Program-made: the position numbers and the translations under genes | Assembly (NCBI RefSeq): GCF_950023065.1 | Contig: NC_088681.1 | Coordinates: forward strand, 3,348,001-3,412,000 | Direction of reading: 5' to 3' | Source of the DNA: Planococcus citri | Lineage: Eukaryota; Arthropoda; Insecta; Hemiptera; Pseudococcidae | Length of the DNA: 64,000 bases | The notes under the pieces: model-generated | Database searches by the model: none | The model's input: the letters and a program-made list of their open reading frames with translations, nothing else | Told to the model about the DNA's origin: nothing | Shown here: piece after piece, positions 33,823 through 46,774 of the stretch | Position numbering within the stretch: position 1 is the stretch's first letter | Layout: the number at the start of each line of letters is the position of its first letter

Positions 33823-35322
33823 AAGTGCTCTTGCCTGATGATGAAAAGTTGTACTTTTTGAAAAGATCTTTGCAATATAAAGTTTAAAAATAAGGAGGGT
33901 CATTCCACGTCAATTGGGCCAAGAAGTGGTAGGTGGGTTCGGCGATTTTTTTGAAATTTTTCCTGTAGAAAGACCCTCCGAAGGGATGACCAATGGCGCA
34001 AATCGCAGCCCTCTAGCTCATTTTTAACGGCAGCCAGGGGGTGTCAAAGTTTTCAGTGAACCTAAAATATCATCCATTTCAGCAGTGGATTGCTCGATAA
34101 CCGCGATACCTACAAAAATGGAACTTTTCCCCATAGTTAGAGGTTTTGAAAGGCTTTTTGGTGATATCATAAAAATCAGTGTTGCCACTTTTTTTCGTAC
34201 AAAAAATTAGCTCAAAAAGTTTCAAAACGTAATTTTCATATCGTTCCGACTCTCAAAAATTCTGAAAAAAATATATTACCTATGGACAACTGTTCATGCT
34301 GAACAACATATTAAAAAATTGGGATGGTAATTTGTAACAAAGTCGATTTTAAAAAATTTAAACTTTTCTAAAAAATGCGATTTTTTGATTTAAAACATGA
34401 AAAAAAGTTTTGATTGGTAAAGTTGACCCATTTGACCCCTATTTTCACGTATCTGTTGAAAAAGTTGAAAAACCCCCTTTCACTCAATAAAATGAACTCA
34501 TCACAAAAAAATCAAAATTAAAAAAAAATTTAAAAAAAGCAAATTTTATTTTTTTTGCCGTGAGTGAGATTTTTATCAACTTTTTCATGAAATACGTCAG
34601 AAAGTGGTCAAAATAAGACAACTGAATAAATTTAAACTTTTTTGATGTTTGAAATTGAAAATTGAATTTTTTCAAATTTTGATTTTTTTGTGATGAGTTC
34701 ATTTTATTGAGTGAAAGGGGGTTTTTCAACTTTTTCAACAGATACGTGAAAATAGGGGTCAAATGGGTCAACTTTACCAATCAAAACTTTTTTTCATGTT
34801 TTAAATCAAAAAATCGCATTATTTCGAAAAGTTTAAATTTTTTTAAATCGACTTTGTTACAAATTACCATCCCAATTTTTTAATATGTTGTTCAGCATGA
34901 ACAGTTGTCCATAATATATTTTTTTCAGAATTTTTGAGAGTCGGAACGATATGAAAATTACGTTTTGAAACTTTTTGAGCTAATTTTTTGTACGAAAAAA
35001 AGTGGCAACACTGATTTTTATGATATCACCAAAAAGCCTTTCAAAACCTCTAACTATGGGGAAAAGTTCCATTTTTGTAGGTATCGCGGTTATCGAGCAA
35101 TCCACTGCTGAAATGGATGATATTTTAGGTTCACTGAAAACTTTGACACCCCCTGGCTGCCGTTAAAAATGAGCTAGAGGGCTGCGATTTGCGCCATTGG
35201 TCATCCCTTCGGAAGGTCTTTCCACAGGAAAAATTTCAAAAAAATTGCCGAACCCACCTACCACTTCTTGGTCCAATTGACGTGGAATGACCCAGGAGAT
35301 AGTTTTTTCATTTCCAATTTCA
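33823..35322. mobile_element. Near-perfect palindromic element nested in FB3 copy 2
   Basis: Arms 33897-34595 and about 34596-35293 are reverse complements with few differences over ~600 bp. Position 33901 pairs with 35289 and the centre is near 34595. An 'acct' present near 34278 is absent from the other arm. The element interrupts a 165-bp unit between 'tttcatcaaat' and 'caaatggaaagctgaaattt', which tells us it inserted after the array formed. No transposase. ORFs on the arms are by-products of the sequence. Confidence 0.85.
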
Positions 35323-35329
35323 AATGGAA

Positions 35330-36560
35330 AGCTGAAATTTACTCTACATTCCAATTTTAACTACCTCTGAAGACGACTTCAGGTGGGTTCAAGTCATTTT
35401 AGGGCCTCCAGCGACTTTTTTGAAAATTACTGGAGCCTCCAGCAGAATTTTGAAACTTTAAATTTTCACAAAATTTCATCAAAATGGGGATGCAACGTTG
35501 AAATTTACTCTACACTCCAATTTTAACTACCTCTGAAGACGACTTCAGGTGGGTTCAAGTCATTTTAGGGCCTTCAGCGACTTTTTTGAAAATTACTGGA
35601 GCCTCCAGCAGATTTTTGAAACTTTAAATTTTCACAAAATTTCATCAAATGGTGATGGAAAGCTGAAATTTACTCTACACTCCAATTTTAACCACCTCTG
35701 AATACGACTTCAGGTGGGTTCAAGTCATTTTAGGGCCTCCAGTGACTTTTTTGAAAATTACTGGAGCCTCCAGCAGATTTTTGAAACTTTAAATTTTCAC
35801 AAAATTTCATCAAATGAGGATGCAACGCTGAAATTTACTCTACCCTCCAATTTTAACACCCTCTGAAGACGACATCAGGTGGGTTCAAGTCATTTAAGAG
35901 CCTCCAGCGACTTTTTTGAAAATTACTGGAGCCTGCAGCAGAATTTTGAAAGGTTGTATGGCATTTTTTTGGAAAATTGAAATTTCCTAAAACTAGCTGG
36001 AAGCTTCGAAACCATTTGAAACCACCATGTAGACTGCGAAGTGAATTTCAGCTTGCCAACTCCATTTGATAAATTAATGTTGGGGAAATTTCAAATTTCA
36101 AAAATCCACTGGAGGCTCCAGTAATTTCCAAAAAAGTCGCTGGAGGCTCTAAAATGACTTGAACCCACCTGCAGTCGTTTTCAGAGGATGTTAAAATTGG
36201 AGTGTAGAGTAAATTTCAGCTTTCCATCTCCATTTGATGAAATTTTGTGAAAATTTAAAGTTTCAAAAATCTGCTGGAGGCTCCAGTAATTTTCAAAAAA
36301 GTCGCTGGAGGCCTTAAAATGACTTGAACCCACCTGAAGTCGTCTTCAGAGGTAGTTAAAATTGGGGTGTAGAGTAAATTTCAGCGTTGCATCCCCATTT
36401 GATGAAATTTTGTGAAAATTTAAAGTTTCAAAAATCTGCTGGAGGCTCCAGTAATTTTCAAAAAAGTCGCTGGAGGCCCTAAAATGACTTGAACCTACCT
36501 GAAGTCGTGTTTAGAGGTATGTAGTTAAAATTAGAATGTAGAGTAACTTTCTGCTTTCCA
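35330..36560. repeat. ~165-bp satellite-like units in head-to-head arrays
   Basis: Markers 'tgaagacgac' at 35368, 35534, 35699 (variant) and 35864 give periods of 166, 165 and 165 bp. The same unit then runs in the opposite orientation from about 36120 to 36560. Each unit carries GCCTCCAGCGACTTTTTTGA and CTGGAGCCTCCAGCAG. Shorter stretches of the unit are in FB3 copies 1 and 3. Confidence 0.85.
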
Positions 36561-37168
36561 TCTGCATTTGTTGAAATTTTGTGAAAATTTAAAGTTTCAA
36601 AAATCTGCAGGAGGCTTCAGGAATTGTCAAAAAGTTGCTGGAGGTTCCAAAACGACTTGAAATTCACCGGCAGTACTTCGTAGCGTATCGAAATTAGTTT
36701 TTAGAATAAATTTTAGCTGTACAACTCCAATTTGATGGAATTTTGTGGGAATTTTGAGTTTCCAAGATTTGCTGGAGGCTCCAAAACTGCTCAAAACGGG
36801 TTGAAACCGTTTTCCATCGATTTGGCATGTCGAAAATAGGGTATAACCCAAATTTCAGCTTTCTTGGTCAATTTGGCAAAATTTTGATTTTTCCCTCATT
36901 TTTGGCCTAAATTCGATTTTCAAAAATTCACCAATAATCGAAAAACGCACTTTAGCACTTGAAATTTTGAGAGGTGATAAATCTTAGCATGATCTTTCGA
37001 TCTACCTTTGTAAAGTTTGAAAAATTTTGTGCAAGTCCTATGTTGAAACGCAAAATCTGCGATTTCGGCTGACCTGTCAATCAAAATGGCCGCCATTTTG
37101 TAAGTAAGGCCAACTTTTTTATCGGGGGGGGGGGGGTGCAATTACTCCTATTGTCATATGCCGGACTA

Positions 37169-39660
37169 ATACCTATGGCTGCAAAACTTTTCCCCATCGT
37201 AATTTTTCACAGCAATTTTTTCTCAAATTTTACTAAAAATTCATTATTTTCGGATAATTTTCATCGAGTTTAATGTTTTCATGTTTTCTAATTGATGAGT
37301 TTCCAAAGAGTGAAAATTATGTTGTTTTTTTTTTTTAGTTAAGCATGGGGTCCTTGGTGTCTCATGGCCCCACCACTCTGCCCTTCTCCTAAAAAAAAAA
37401 AATTGATCGCAATTATTTCATCAATGAAAATTTCGTCTTGTTTATACTTTAAGTACTTGTTCAGCTTTCCAAAATTTGAGGTTGAAATTTCGTAGCATTT
37501 TACCCGCAGCAACAGATTTCGACTCGAAACACTAACTTTAACTCCAATGTGACCTCAAACCTTTGAGAATCACTGCGTATTTATGCTTATTAGGCTATAC
37601 GTATCCACGCTGCGGAAGGAACCGCAGCGCGAAAATAAAAATGAACAAAAACAACCGAAATAATGAGTCAATTTAAAATCAAAACAAAGAATATCAATAA
37701 AATAGAAAAAAATTATACCATATTATTGGACCGAACATAGGTTTAATGTCACATATTATACGAGTATACTAGCAATATAAACATGTAAACTGTACAACCC
37801 TATATAAGATACGGAGAATAGGGATACGCGAGCTCAGCAACACCCCCCAGTGAAAAATCTATTGAAAAATGTCTCCGCAAGTAGATAGAGTTCACCTCGT
37901 TAACAAGTTCCACTGCGAGCAGCCATACCATACCATATACCTTAGAGTTAGATATATGTAAGTTGCCCGTGTACATTTTCCTCCTCATCCATACAAATAC
38001 CCACCATAGACGTCACCGAAAACGAAAACATATACGAGAAAGATTAAACGCCAATTATCTTTTGATTTTTGAGTATTTTTTCCTCGTTGTCGCGTAGTCG
38101 TTCGTGTTGATTTGGTGGGCCTTTGTTGGCTGTTTGTTGAAGATGGCAGAAATACTCGTACGAAAAACGCGACTGAAATGTACCGGCACTTTTATTATTA
38201 CTTTTTTTTTTTTTTACTCGTAGCTTACGAATTAAATGCCAATTTGGAATTTGCCCTCGCTACGTTGTTATGTGCTTCACGGAAAGCAGAGGCGTTTGAT
38301 GAGATTTTTAGCAACGTGTTGGATTGTTATTGTGGTCGTTCGAGTATTCGATATTTTTTTATTTTTCAGGGTATTTTACATTAAATATCTACCTACGGTT
38401 TTTTTTCTATGCCATGTTCTCCACCCACATTTTGACTTTTTGTGGAGAGGGGTGAGGGAGTGAAGAGGAAAAATATTCAAGTTTGTTCCTTCCTACTGTC
38501 GATTATATTGGTCTACAAAAGAGGATCTGGAAGAAGGAGGGGGGGGGGGGGGTTGAAGTGATCAACTGGAGTACCCAATTTTTTTTTCATGAACCTACCT
38601 AATTTTTCATTAAAAAAAGTCTGGAGCTCGAAACGAATTTCAAGACGAGCAAAGATACGTCTCGAATATGTCTGATGTCGGTCGTTGATAAAAAAAGTAC
38701 GCTTTTCAAATTTTTATCATCATTAATTATTCGTAATGTAAGAATATTTTTATACACGAGTGAAATTCAAAAATTTCATATACGTGCAGAATCTCATCGT
38801 GACATTTCTTGTGTTAGATAACCGTAGTTTTAAAATGTCTCTGGTACAAAAAGAAATGCTTGACACAATACGTTGATTCAGTCTGGCACAGGAGAAATTT
38901 ATTGTCGCGCCATTAAGACGAACAAATTCTGTGTTTTTTTTCTTCTTTCTTTCAAGAAGAAAAAATTTTAAATATGTTTCTTCTTCTCTTTGAACAAACG
39001 TACGACTATAGAAGCTATCAACTTTTTTCTTTTCTTTTTTCTGCTGCAGATTAAACGGTGAAACGCTATGGCTTTAGAAAAGTCAAGGTTGAATTTTCTT
39101 TGTACTCGAGACATTTTTATTTTATTTTATTTTTTTTTCGAGATAAAAATCCGTATAATTTGTACAAAATTGAATGAAAGCGACGAAAGGAATATTAAAT
39201 AATTTTCATGCAGATTTTCTCGCGGCCAAAATAAAGTTGTCAAAACCGTGCAACAGAGTTTTGTGAAAAAAACAAATTGAAAAATTACGAGTTTTTTTTG
39301 ACCTTCCTATTGGCGTTGGTGAATTTTTCGCGGTGATTTAATTATGCGTTTTTTTTGGATTAAAAACACCTCGCAGGGTAACTATAGTGCTTTTAATACT
39401 AATATCGAGTTTATTTACAAGTTTTTCCCCCGAAATCTTCGATATCTTGGCAAAAATTGTAATCAAATCATCTCGTGAAAACGTGAGGTAAAAATTTAAG
39501 AAATGACAAATTTCACCCTTTCCTCTTAAAAAATTCAAAATTTCAGCGAAAAAATGCCTATTCTTATAGGAATTTATCAGAGGCGTGACGAAGTGATGCG
39601 TTAAGGGGTCGGGGCGGAGGGTAGAATGAAATTTTCTCAAATTTTTACCCCGGATTTTCA
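37169..39660. other. Unique sequence, no gene supported
   Basis: Includes a long G run near 38538-38552 and poly-T runs. Short ORFs have no recognisable domain. No RNA gene seen. Confidence 0.45.
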
Positions 39661-39689
39661 TTTAGTACTTTCTCATTGGGAAGTTTTGA

Positions 39690-41690
39690 CGAATTACTGA
39701 ATCGTTCGCGAAAGTATCAATTCACACGAGCGACTCATTCATGAACAAATTGATCAAGTTTTTGAAAGAACTATTCACGTACGATTAGATTCATTTTTGC
39801 GAATCATTCGCCAACGAATTGATTAATTGATGAATCGATTCATTCGCAAAGGAGTCACTTATAATAATCAATTCGTTCGCGAATGATTCATTCGTACGAA
39901 TCCATTCGTTCGCGAATGATTCACTCGTACGAATCCATGGATTCGTTCGTGAACCAGTTGCTTATACAAATCAATTCGTTCGCGAATGATTCACCAAAAA
40001 TTATACAATTTGTTTGCGAACGAGTCACTCGTACGGATCCATCGATTCGTTCGTCAACCGGTTGCTTATACAAATCAATTCGTTCGCGAATGATTCACCA
40101 AAAATTATACAATTCGTTTGTGAATGATTCACCATAAATTTAGTGAATGAATCAATTCGTTCGCGAACGGGTCATTTATATGAATCAATTCGTCCGTGAA
40201 TGTTTCACCGAAAATTGATTAAATGAATCGATTCGTTCACGAACGAGTCACTCACATGAATCAATTCGTTCGCGAACGGATCACTCGTACGGATCCATCG
40301 ATTCGTTCGTGAACCAGTTACTTATACAAATCAATTCGTTCGCGAATGATTCATCACAAATTGAGTGAATGAATCGATTCGTTCTCGAATGATTCACCAA
40401 AAATTATTCAATTCGTTTGTGAATGATTCACCATAAATTGAGTGAATGAATCGATTCGTTCGCGAACGGGTCACTTATACGAATCAATTCGTTCGCGAAT
40501 GGATTCACTGAAAATTATTCAATCCGTTCATGAATGTTTCACCAAAAATTGATTAAATGAATTGATTCGTTCACGAACGAGTCACTCATATGAATCAGTT
40601 CGTTCGCGGACGATTCACTGAAAATTATTCGATTCGTTCGCGAATAAATTATTCAATTCGTTTGTGAATAATTCACCGAAAATCAATTGAATAAATCGAT
40701 TCGTTCGCGAATGAATCACTAAAAATTATTCGATTCGTTCGCGAACGAGTCACTTATACAAATCAATTCGTTCGCGAATAATTCACTCGTACGAATCCAT
40801 TCGTTCGCGAACGAATCACTCGTACGGATCCATCGATTTGTTCATGAACCAGTTACTTATACAAATCAATTCGTTCGCGAATGATTCATCAAAAATTGAG
40901 TGAATTAATCGATTCGTTTTCGAATGATTCACCAAAAATTATTTAATTCGTTTTTGAATGATTCGCCATAAATTGAGTGAATGAATCAATTCGTTCGCGA
41001 ACGAGTCACTGAAAATTATTCGATTCGTTCGTGAATGATTCTTCAAAAATTAATTGAATGGATCGATTCGTTTGCGAACTAGTCACTTATACAAATCAAT
41101 TCGTTCGCGAATGATTCATCAAAAATTGAGTGAATGAATCGATTCGTTCTCGAATGATTCAACAAAAATTATTCTATTCGTTTGTCAATGATTCACCATG
41201 AATAGAGTGAATGAATCAATTCGTTCGCGAACGAGTCACTGAAAATTATTCGATTCGTTCGTGAATGATTCTTAAAAAATTAATTGAATGGATCGATTCG
41301 TTTGCGAACTAGTCACTTATACGAATCAATTCGTTCGTGAATGGTTCAACAAAAAGTAATTGAATGGATCGATTCGTTTGCGAACGAGTCACTTATACGA
41401 ATCAATTCGTTCTCGAGTGATTCACTGAAAATTATTCAATTCGTTCGTGAATGATTTTCTTAAAAATTGATTAAATGAATCGACTTGTTCACGATCGATT
41501 CACTTTTACGAATCAGTTCGTTCGCGAATGATTCACCAAAATTTATTAAATGTTCTCGAATAATTCACCAACAATTATTCAATTTATTCGTGACTAATTC
41601 ACTAAAAATGAATTATTCCGTTCACGAATGATTCACTAAAAATGAACTATTCCGTTCGCGAATGATTCACCTAGAAATCAATCAATTTGT
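39690..41690. repeat. ~2-kb palindromic minisatellite of TTCGTTCGCGAA motifs
   Basis: Dozens of copies of (A/C)ATTCGTTCGCGAATGATTCA and variants. The fullest form TTCGTTCGCGAACGAA is a 16-bp perfect palindrome with TCGCGA at its centre. Motifs are joined by short A/T linkers ('ccaaaaattattcaattcg', 'taaattgagtgaatgaatcg'). Larger blocks of several motifs recur at about 40327, 40861 and 41091, so there is a higher-order arrangement. Open frames through it are by-products. The array runs up to the FB3 copy 3 boundary region. Confidence 0.9.
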
Positions 41691-41894
41691 CCAATCATCA
41701 ATCGTTTGTTTCGTAATTTATAAGATAATTTTGTCGTTTTTCAGACATCTCTGAACCTTAATCGTTTAACTGGTTTTTGACAATTTTTTCGTCATTTAGG
41801 CAGTTTTGAAGAACTGAACTGTTCTCAACATTCCAATGATTTCATCATACTTATTGGTTGTTATTTCATTATTCGTTATAAATCTAACAGTAAT

Positions 41895-43789
41895 AGTCCG
41901 GCATATGACAATAGGAGTAATTGCACCCCCCCCCTCCCACTGATCCTCCGGGACAACTTTTTTCTTAAAGGGGACATCCTAAAGAACATTTTAAAGCAAC
42001 CTTTCCCAAAAAAAAGTCGGCCTTACTTACAAAATGGCGGCCATTTTGATTGACAGGTCAGCCGCGCGAAATCGCAAATTTTGCGTTCCAACATAGGACT
42101 TGCACGAAATTTTTCAAACTTTACAAAGGTAGATCGAAAGATCATGCTAAGATTTATCACCTGTCAAAATTTCAAGTGCTAAAGTGCGTTTTTCGATTAT
42201 TGGTGAATTTTTGAAAATCGAATTTAGGTCAAAAATGAGGGAAAAAATCAAAATCTTACAAAATTGACCAAGAATGCTGAAATTTGAGATATACCCTATT
42301 TTCGACATGCCAAATCGATTGGAAAAGGTTTCAACCCGTTTTGAGCAGTTCTGGAGCCTCCAGCAGATTTTTGAAACTCAAAATTCCCACAAAATTCCAT
42401 CAAATTGGAGTTGTAAAGCTAAAATTTATTCTAAAAACTAATTTCAATACGCTACGAAGTACTGCAGATGAATTTCAAGTCGTTTTGGATCCTCCAGTGA
42501 CTTTTTGAAAATTCCTAAAACCCCCAGCAGATTTTTGAAACTTTAAATTTTCACAAAATTTTATCAAATGGAGATTGAAATCTGAAATGTACTCCACACT
42601 CCCATTTTAACACCCTCTGAAGACGACTTCAGGTGGGCACAAGTCATTTTAGGGCCTCCAGCGACTTTTTTTGAAAATTACTGGAGCCTCCAGCAATTTT
42701 TGAAACTTGAAATTTCCCCAAAATATCATCAAACCAAGATGGAGAGTCCAAATTCATTCTGCAAACTAATTTCAATAAGTTACGAAGTTGACTGCTGGTG
42801 AATTTCAAGTCGTTTTGGAGCCTCCAGCAACTTTTTGAAAGGTTGTATGACGTTTTTTTGGAAAATTGAAATTTCCTAAAAGTAGCTAGAAGTTTCAAAA
42901 CCATTTGAAACCACCATGTAGTCTGCGAAGTAAATTTCAGCTTGCCAAATCCATTTGATAAATTAATGTTGGTGAAATTTCAAGTTTCAAAAATCTACTG
43001 GAGGCTCCAGTAATTTTCAAAAAAGTCGCTGGAGGCCCTAAAATGACTTGTGCCCACCTGAAGTCGTCTTCAGAGGGTGTTAAAATTGGAGTGTAGAGTG
43101 AATTTCAGCTTTCCATCTCCAATTGATGAAATTTTGTGAAAATTTAGAGTTTCAAAAATCTGCTGGAGGCTTCAGGAATTTTCAGAAAGTCGCTAGAGGC
43201 TCCAAAACGATTTGAAATTCACCTGCAGTACTTCGTAACGTATTGAAATTGGTTTTTAGAATAAATTTTAGCTTTACAACTCCAATTTGATGGAATTTTG
43301 TGGGAATTTCGAGTTTCAAAAATCTGCTGGAGGCTCCAGAACTGCTCAAAACGGGTTGTAACCGTTTCCAATCAATTTGGCATGGAGAAAAAATAGGGTA
43401 TATCCCAAATTTCAGCTTTCTTGGTCAATTTGGTAAAATTTTGATTTTTTCCCTCATTTTTGGCCTAAATTCAATTTTCAAAAATTCACCACAAATCGAA
43501 AAATGCACTTTAGCACTTGAAATTTTGACCGGTGATAAATCTTAGCATGATCTTTCGATCTACCTTTGTAAAGTTTGAAAAATTTCGTGCAAGTCCTATG
43601 TTAAAACGCAAAATCTGCGATTTTGGCTGACCTGTCAATCAAAATGGCCGCCATTTTGTAAGTAAGGCCAACTTTTTTTTGGGCAAGTTTGCTTTAAAAT
43701 GTTTTTTAGGATGTCCCCTTTAAGAAAAAAGGTGTCCCGGAGGATCGGCGGGGGGTGCAATTACTCCTATTGTCATATGCCGGACTATA
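41895..43789. mobile_element. Foldback family FB3, copy 3
   Basis: Left end (TA)..AGTCCGGCATATGACAATAG at 41895 and right end CTATTGTCATATGCCGGACT(ATA) ending at 43788. Arms of nearly 0.95 kb pair around a centre near 42840. The order of internal blocks matches copy 1. TA dinucleotides sit at both termini. There is no transposase ORF and the arms have diverged at scattered sites. Confidence 0.85.
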
Positions 43790-45955
43790 AGCGTATAAAA
43801 AACCAAACCTAAAGATACCTCATGTACAGATAAGTAGAATACGAAAAACTTATTCCAATTACACGTGTCCAGATTATACGAAGCAGAGCTGAAGAGAAAT
43901 GCACCACTAAAGACGAAACCATGCATTATTACAGCGAATTCGCTGTATATTTTGGAATTTGGAAACCATATCATATGTAGGTTCAAATACGATCTCTTTA
44001 ACAACTTTTCGGTTTTTTTGTACGTTAGCGAGAGGGGATTACTTACGAACGAGTTTTTTCAATTGCTCTGGTTGAAGCAAGCGATCGAATGAGTCGAGTC
44101 GCTTTCACGAATACCCAGCTAGCTAGCTGTAGCTATGCTACCTACGTAGTAAAAATTTATCAATACTTCGCAGCTATTGTGCCGGAAAAGTAGAAGAAAA
44201 ACGCTGCGTATTAAATCGAAAACGCGAAAAACTTTCTTCCAAAAACTATCTGCATAAACGCTGAAGCAAAACATAACAGAACAAGGTTGAAGGAAAAGTA
44301 CACAAAAAGGGATGAAGAAAAAAGTGAAAAAAACACTCCGAATCAAGAAGTAGGGTGAAAAATTAAATAGTCTATATACGACAAGGTGAGGCGATCTGTG
44401 TATAGTGTAGCAAAAGCTACCGCGTAATTTCTTTCGAAAAATATAACACTGTTTATCGAAACGATATTCGCCATTTAACAAATACTTACCTGAATGAGAA
44501 GAAGAGGAGGAAAAAATACTAACAATTTAAAAGTTAACAATATCGTGTACCTTGTTTTTATTCCCTCGTACTTCCGCTCATTTTGTGTACATTACACAGA
44601 AGAATTCGATTACGCGTCACATTTCACAGATTCTTGCTTACTCGCAATGGAACCAACAAACACAGCAAAAGAAAGAAGCCAGCATGAGAAGAGAAAAAAA
44701 CTAACGCATAAAGGTTTATTACTCGACGTTGCTGTTTGGAATAACACCATCCGCCGTTAATAGAATTCTGCTCGAATGTAATCGAATAATCTGAAAGTTG
44801 TTCAGACTGTTTCGTTCGTCTGTGTATATTTCACTACTATGCTCTAGGTAGCTTCGTGTATAAAGAGGGTTCCATATTGCGCCTCATTTGCATAAACGGT
44901 TTTCGCATCTCTCTTTTGCCATTTCGCGTGAGAGTCGCAGCGAGTTTTTCGCACGTAAGACGCACAAACACTCTGCTTCGTCGTCTCTTCCTCTAGCTGT
45001 CTTTTTCTATTCCACGAATACAACTATACGACGCGTATAGTTTTGCCATCTCGCTGCTTCTCGTCGGTATCGGTATCTCAACTCTAGCATAAAAGTGTCC
45101 TCGTTTTACCAAACATTGCACGCCTCTGTAAGTATCTGCTACTCTCGCTCGGCGAAAGGGGTAAAGAGGCAAAAAAAGGCTAGATAATTTATTAAACGAG
45201 AAATTATTTCTTTGCCAGGCTCGACGACATAGCGAGAAATACGCCAAATGGATGTCTAAGCAAACAAATCTCCTTGAATGTGCAAATTACAAGATCGCGA
45301 GGTGTTTTTTTTTGTGTATCCTTTTTTCTCTTTTTTACTCGTATCACTCCTTTTTCCTGGCTGGTGTTTTTTTTCTCGCCTGTTAACCATCGCCTCGACT
45401 GCACCCCTGCATCGTTATCTATTTCTAAGAATCTTTCCTAAAGTGGGCTATTTGTTATGGGATTTTAGGATTTTGTCCCTAATTTTATATATCTGGCGTT
45501 ATTAGAAATAAAAACCGGGGCAGAAGGAGACGTAAGAGCCGAATTTTCTTTCCATTCGTAGTTTTTGCTTTTCTTTTTGTTCTACCTGCTTTTTGATTAA
45601 ATAAATTCGTCCACTTTTCCAACATTGATCGACTTTGAATAGCATTAAAATCGGAAATTCAAATGGGTCAATTTAATATGAATTTCATAGTTGGTATGTT
45701 TCTTCAGATCAGATCAAGTTTGAAAAAATTGGGAAAATTAAAAAATTGCACGATATAATCACTTCTCATTTCTTAAAGGCAAGAGGCAAAAATCGGGTCT
45801 GGTAAAATCAGAAACATGACCGATTCTGTTCAGATCAGACCATTCTCAATAATATTCACTGGAGAAAATCTTGGATTTGAAATGGCATCGGCACAAAGAT
45901 TTTGAAAATATGCCTAAATCAATCAAATAGACCTCAAAGATGGCAAATTTCAGTT
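43790..45955. other. Unique sequence, no gene supported
   Basis: Includes a minus-strand open frame of ~120 codons (44119-44481) rich in Phe and aromatic residues that begins at a non-ATG codon and lacks homology cues. A pyrimidine tract plus CAG sits just upstream of it on the minus strand (44493-44520). This is insufficient to call an exon. Confidence 0.45.
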
Positions 45956-45987
45956 TATAGGTCCTGAATTTCAGAGCTGTAGGTGGA

Positions 45988-46774
45988 GTGATGTTACACA
46001 TACATAATAAACACCGCAAAAACATTGACTCATACAACATATGGCATGAAAGAATTGTATCAGCAAGGATGAGATTGAAAAAAGACTTTCTTACAATAAT
46101 CGGAGTATATGCACCAGAAGAGGGAAGAGAGGAGCAAGGCGAAGAGTTCTATGAGCAACTACAGAGGGTAGTACAAGCAGTAAATCCAGAAAATAAATTG
46201 ATAATAGCAGGAGACTTGAATGCTCAGGTAGGAGATAAGCGGGTAAAGACAGTAACTGGTATGTATGGAACAGAAGGAATGAATACAAATGGGAAGAGAC
46301 TGATAGATTTTTGCACTTTCAATGGACTAAGAATCATGAATACATTCTACCAACACACTAAAGATCACAAGATGACATGGAGCAACACAGGAGGACAAAG
46401 CGCAATGATCGACCATTTTTTATAGCCAACGAAAACGCCGCTTTTTTATAGTTAACAAAAAAGCCGCGAAGAAATTCATGGATATAAGAACATACAGAGG
46501 TCTAGAAATAGGCACTGACCATCATTTTGTTCAAGAAGTAATGAGAATGGAAACAACAAGAATACCAGCCAGGAAAAATGAAAAGAAAATCAACACAAGA
46601 GCCCTGGATGACCCAACCAACCAATGGCTGTACCAAAGACAGATGAACATCATAAATGAAGAGATACTAAAAAGCCAGGACATAGAAGAAGAATGGAAAA
46701 ATATCAAATCCATTGTGACAAAAGCGGCAAAAGAAAGCTTAGGAATGGTCCCTTGCAGAATTGTGGCAAAGTGA
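45988..46774 (+). pseudogene. RTE-like endonuclease, N-terminally truncated
   Basis: Shows FLTIIGVYAPEEG, LIIAGDLNAQVGD and DHKMTWSN, then SAMIDHFL just before the frame is lost. After a 26-bp tandem duplication (46416-46467) that shifts the frame, the protein continues FMDIRTYRGLEIGTDHHFV, which retains the (S/T)DH catalytic histidine motif. The N-terminal catalytic Asn block is not seen. The frame ends at TGA 46772-46774. Confidence 0.85.

Larger units (their letters stand above)
33140..37168. mobile_element. Foldback family FB3, copy 2, with nested palindrome
   Basis: Left end AGTCCAGCATATGACAATAG (33139-33158) and right end CTATTGTCATATGCCGGACT (37147-37166) are inverted. The same internal blocks as copies 1 and 3 follow: G/C tract, GATCCTC(C/G)GGGACAAC, CAAAATGGC..CATTTTG, GATCATGCTAAGATTTATCACCTGTCA. 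It is enlarged to 4.0 kb because about 1.5 kb at 33823-35322 was inserted. The CCTCCGGGACAAC block is missing from the right end, where the pairing goes straight from GGCCAACTTTTT to the G tract. Contains inverted arrays of ~165-bp units. Confidence 0.85.

Noticed and set aside
39883..40137. ORF through the TTCGCGAA array
   Set aside because: A by-product of the minisatellite; residues such as IHSYESIRSRM simply repeat with the DNA.
39690..41690. CRISPR-like array (short palindromic repeats with spacers)
   Set aside because: Eukaryotic context, repeats are degenerate and spacers are themselves repeated A/T linkers rather than unique; no cas genes.
44119..44481. 120-codon minus-strand ORF
   Set aside because: Starts at a non-ATG codon, dominated by Phe/Ser/Val typical of T-rich DNA, no domain recognised.
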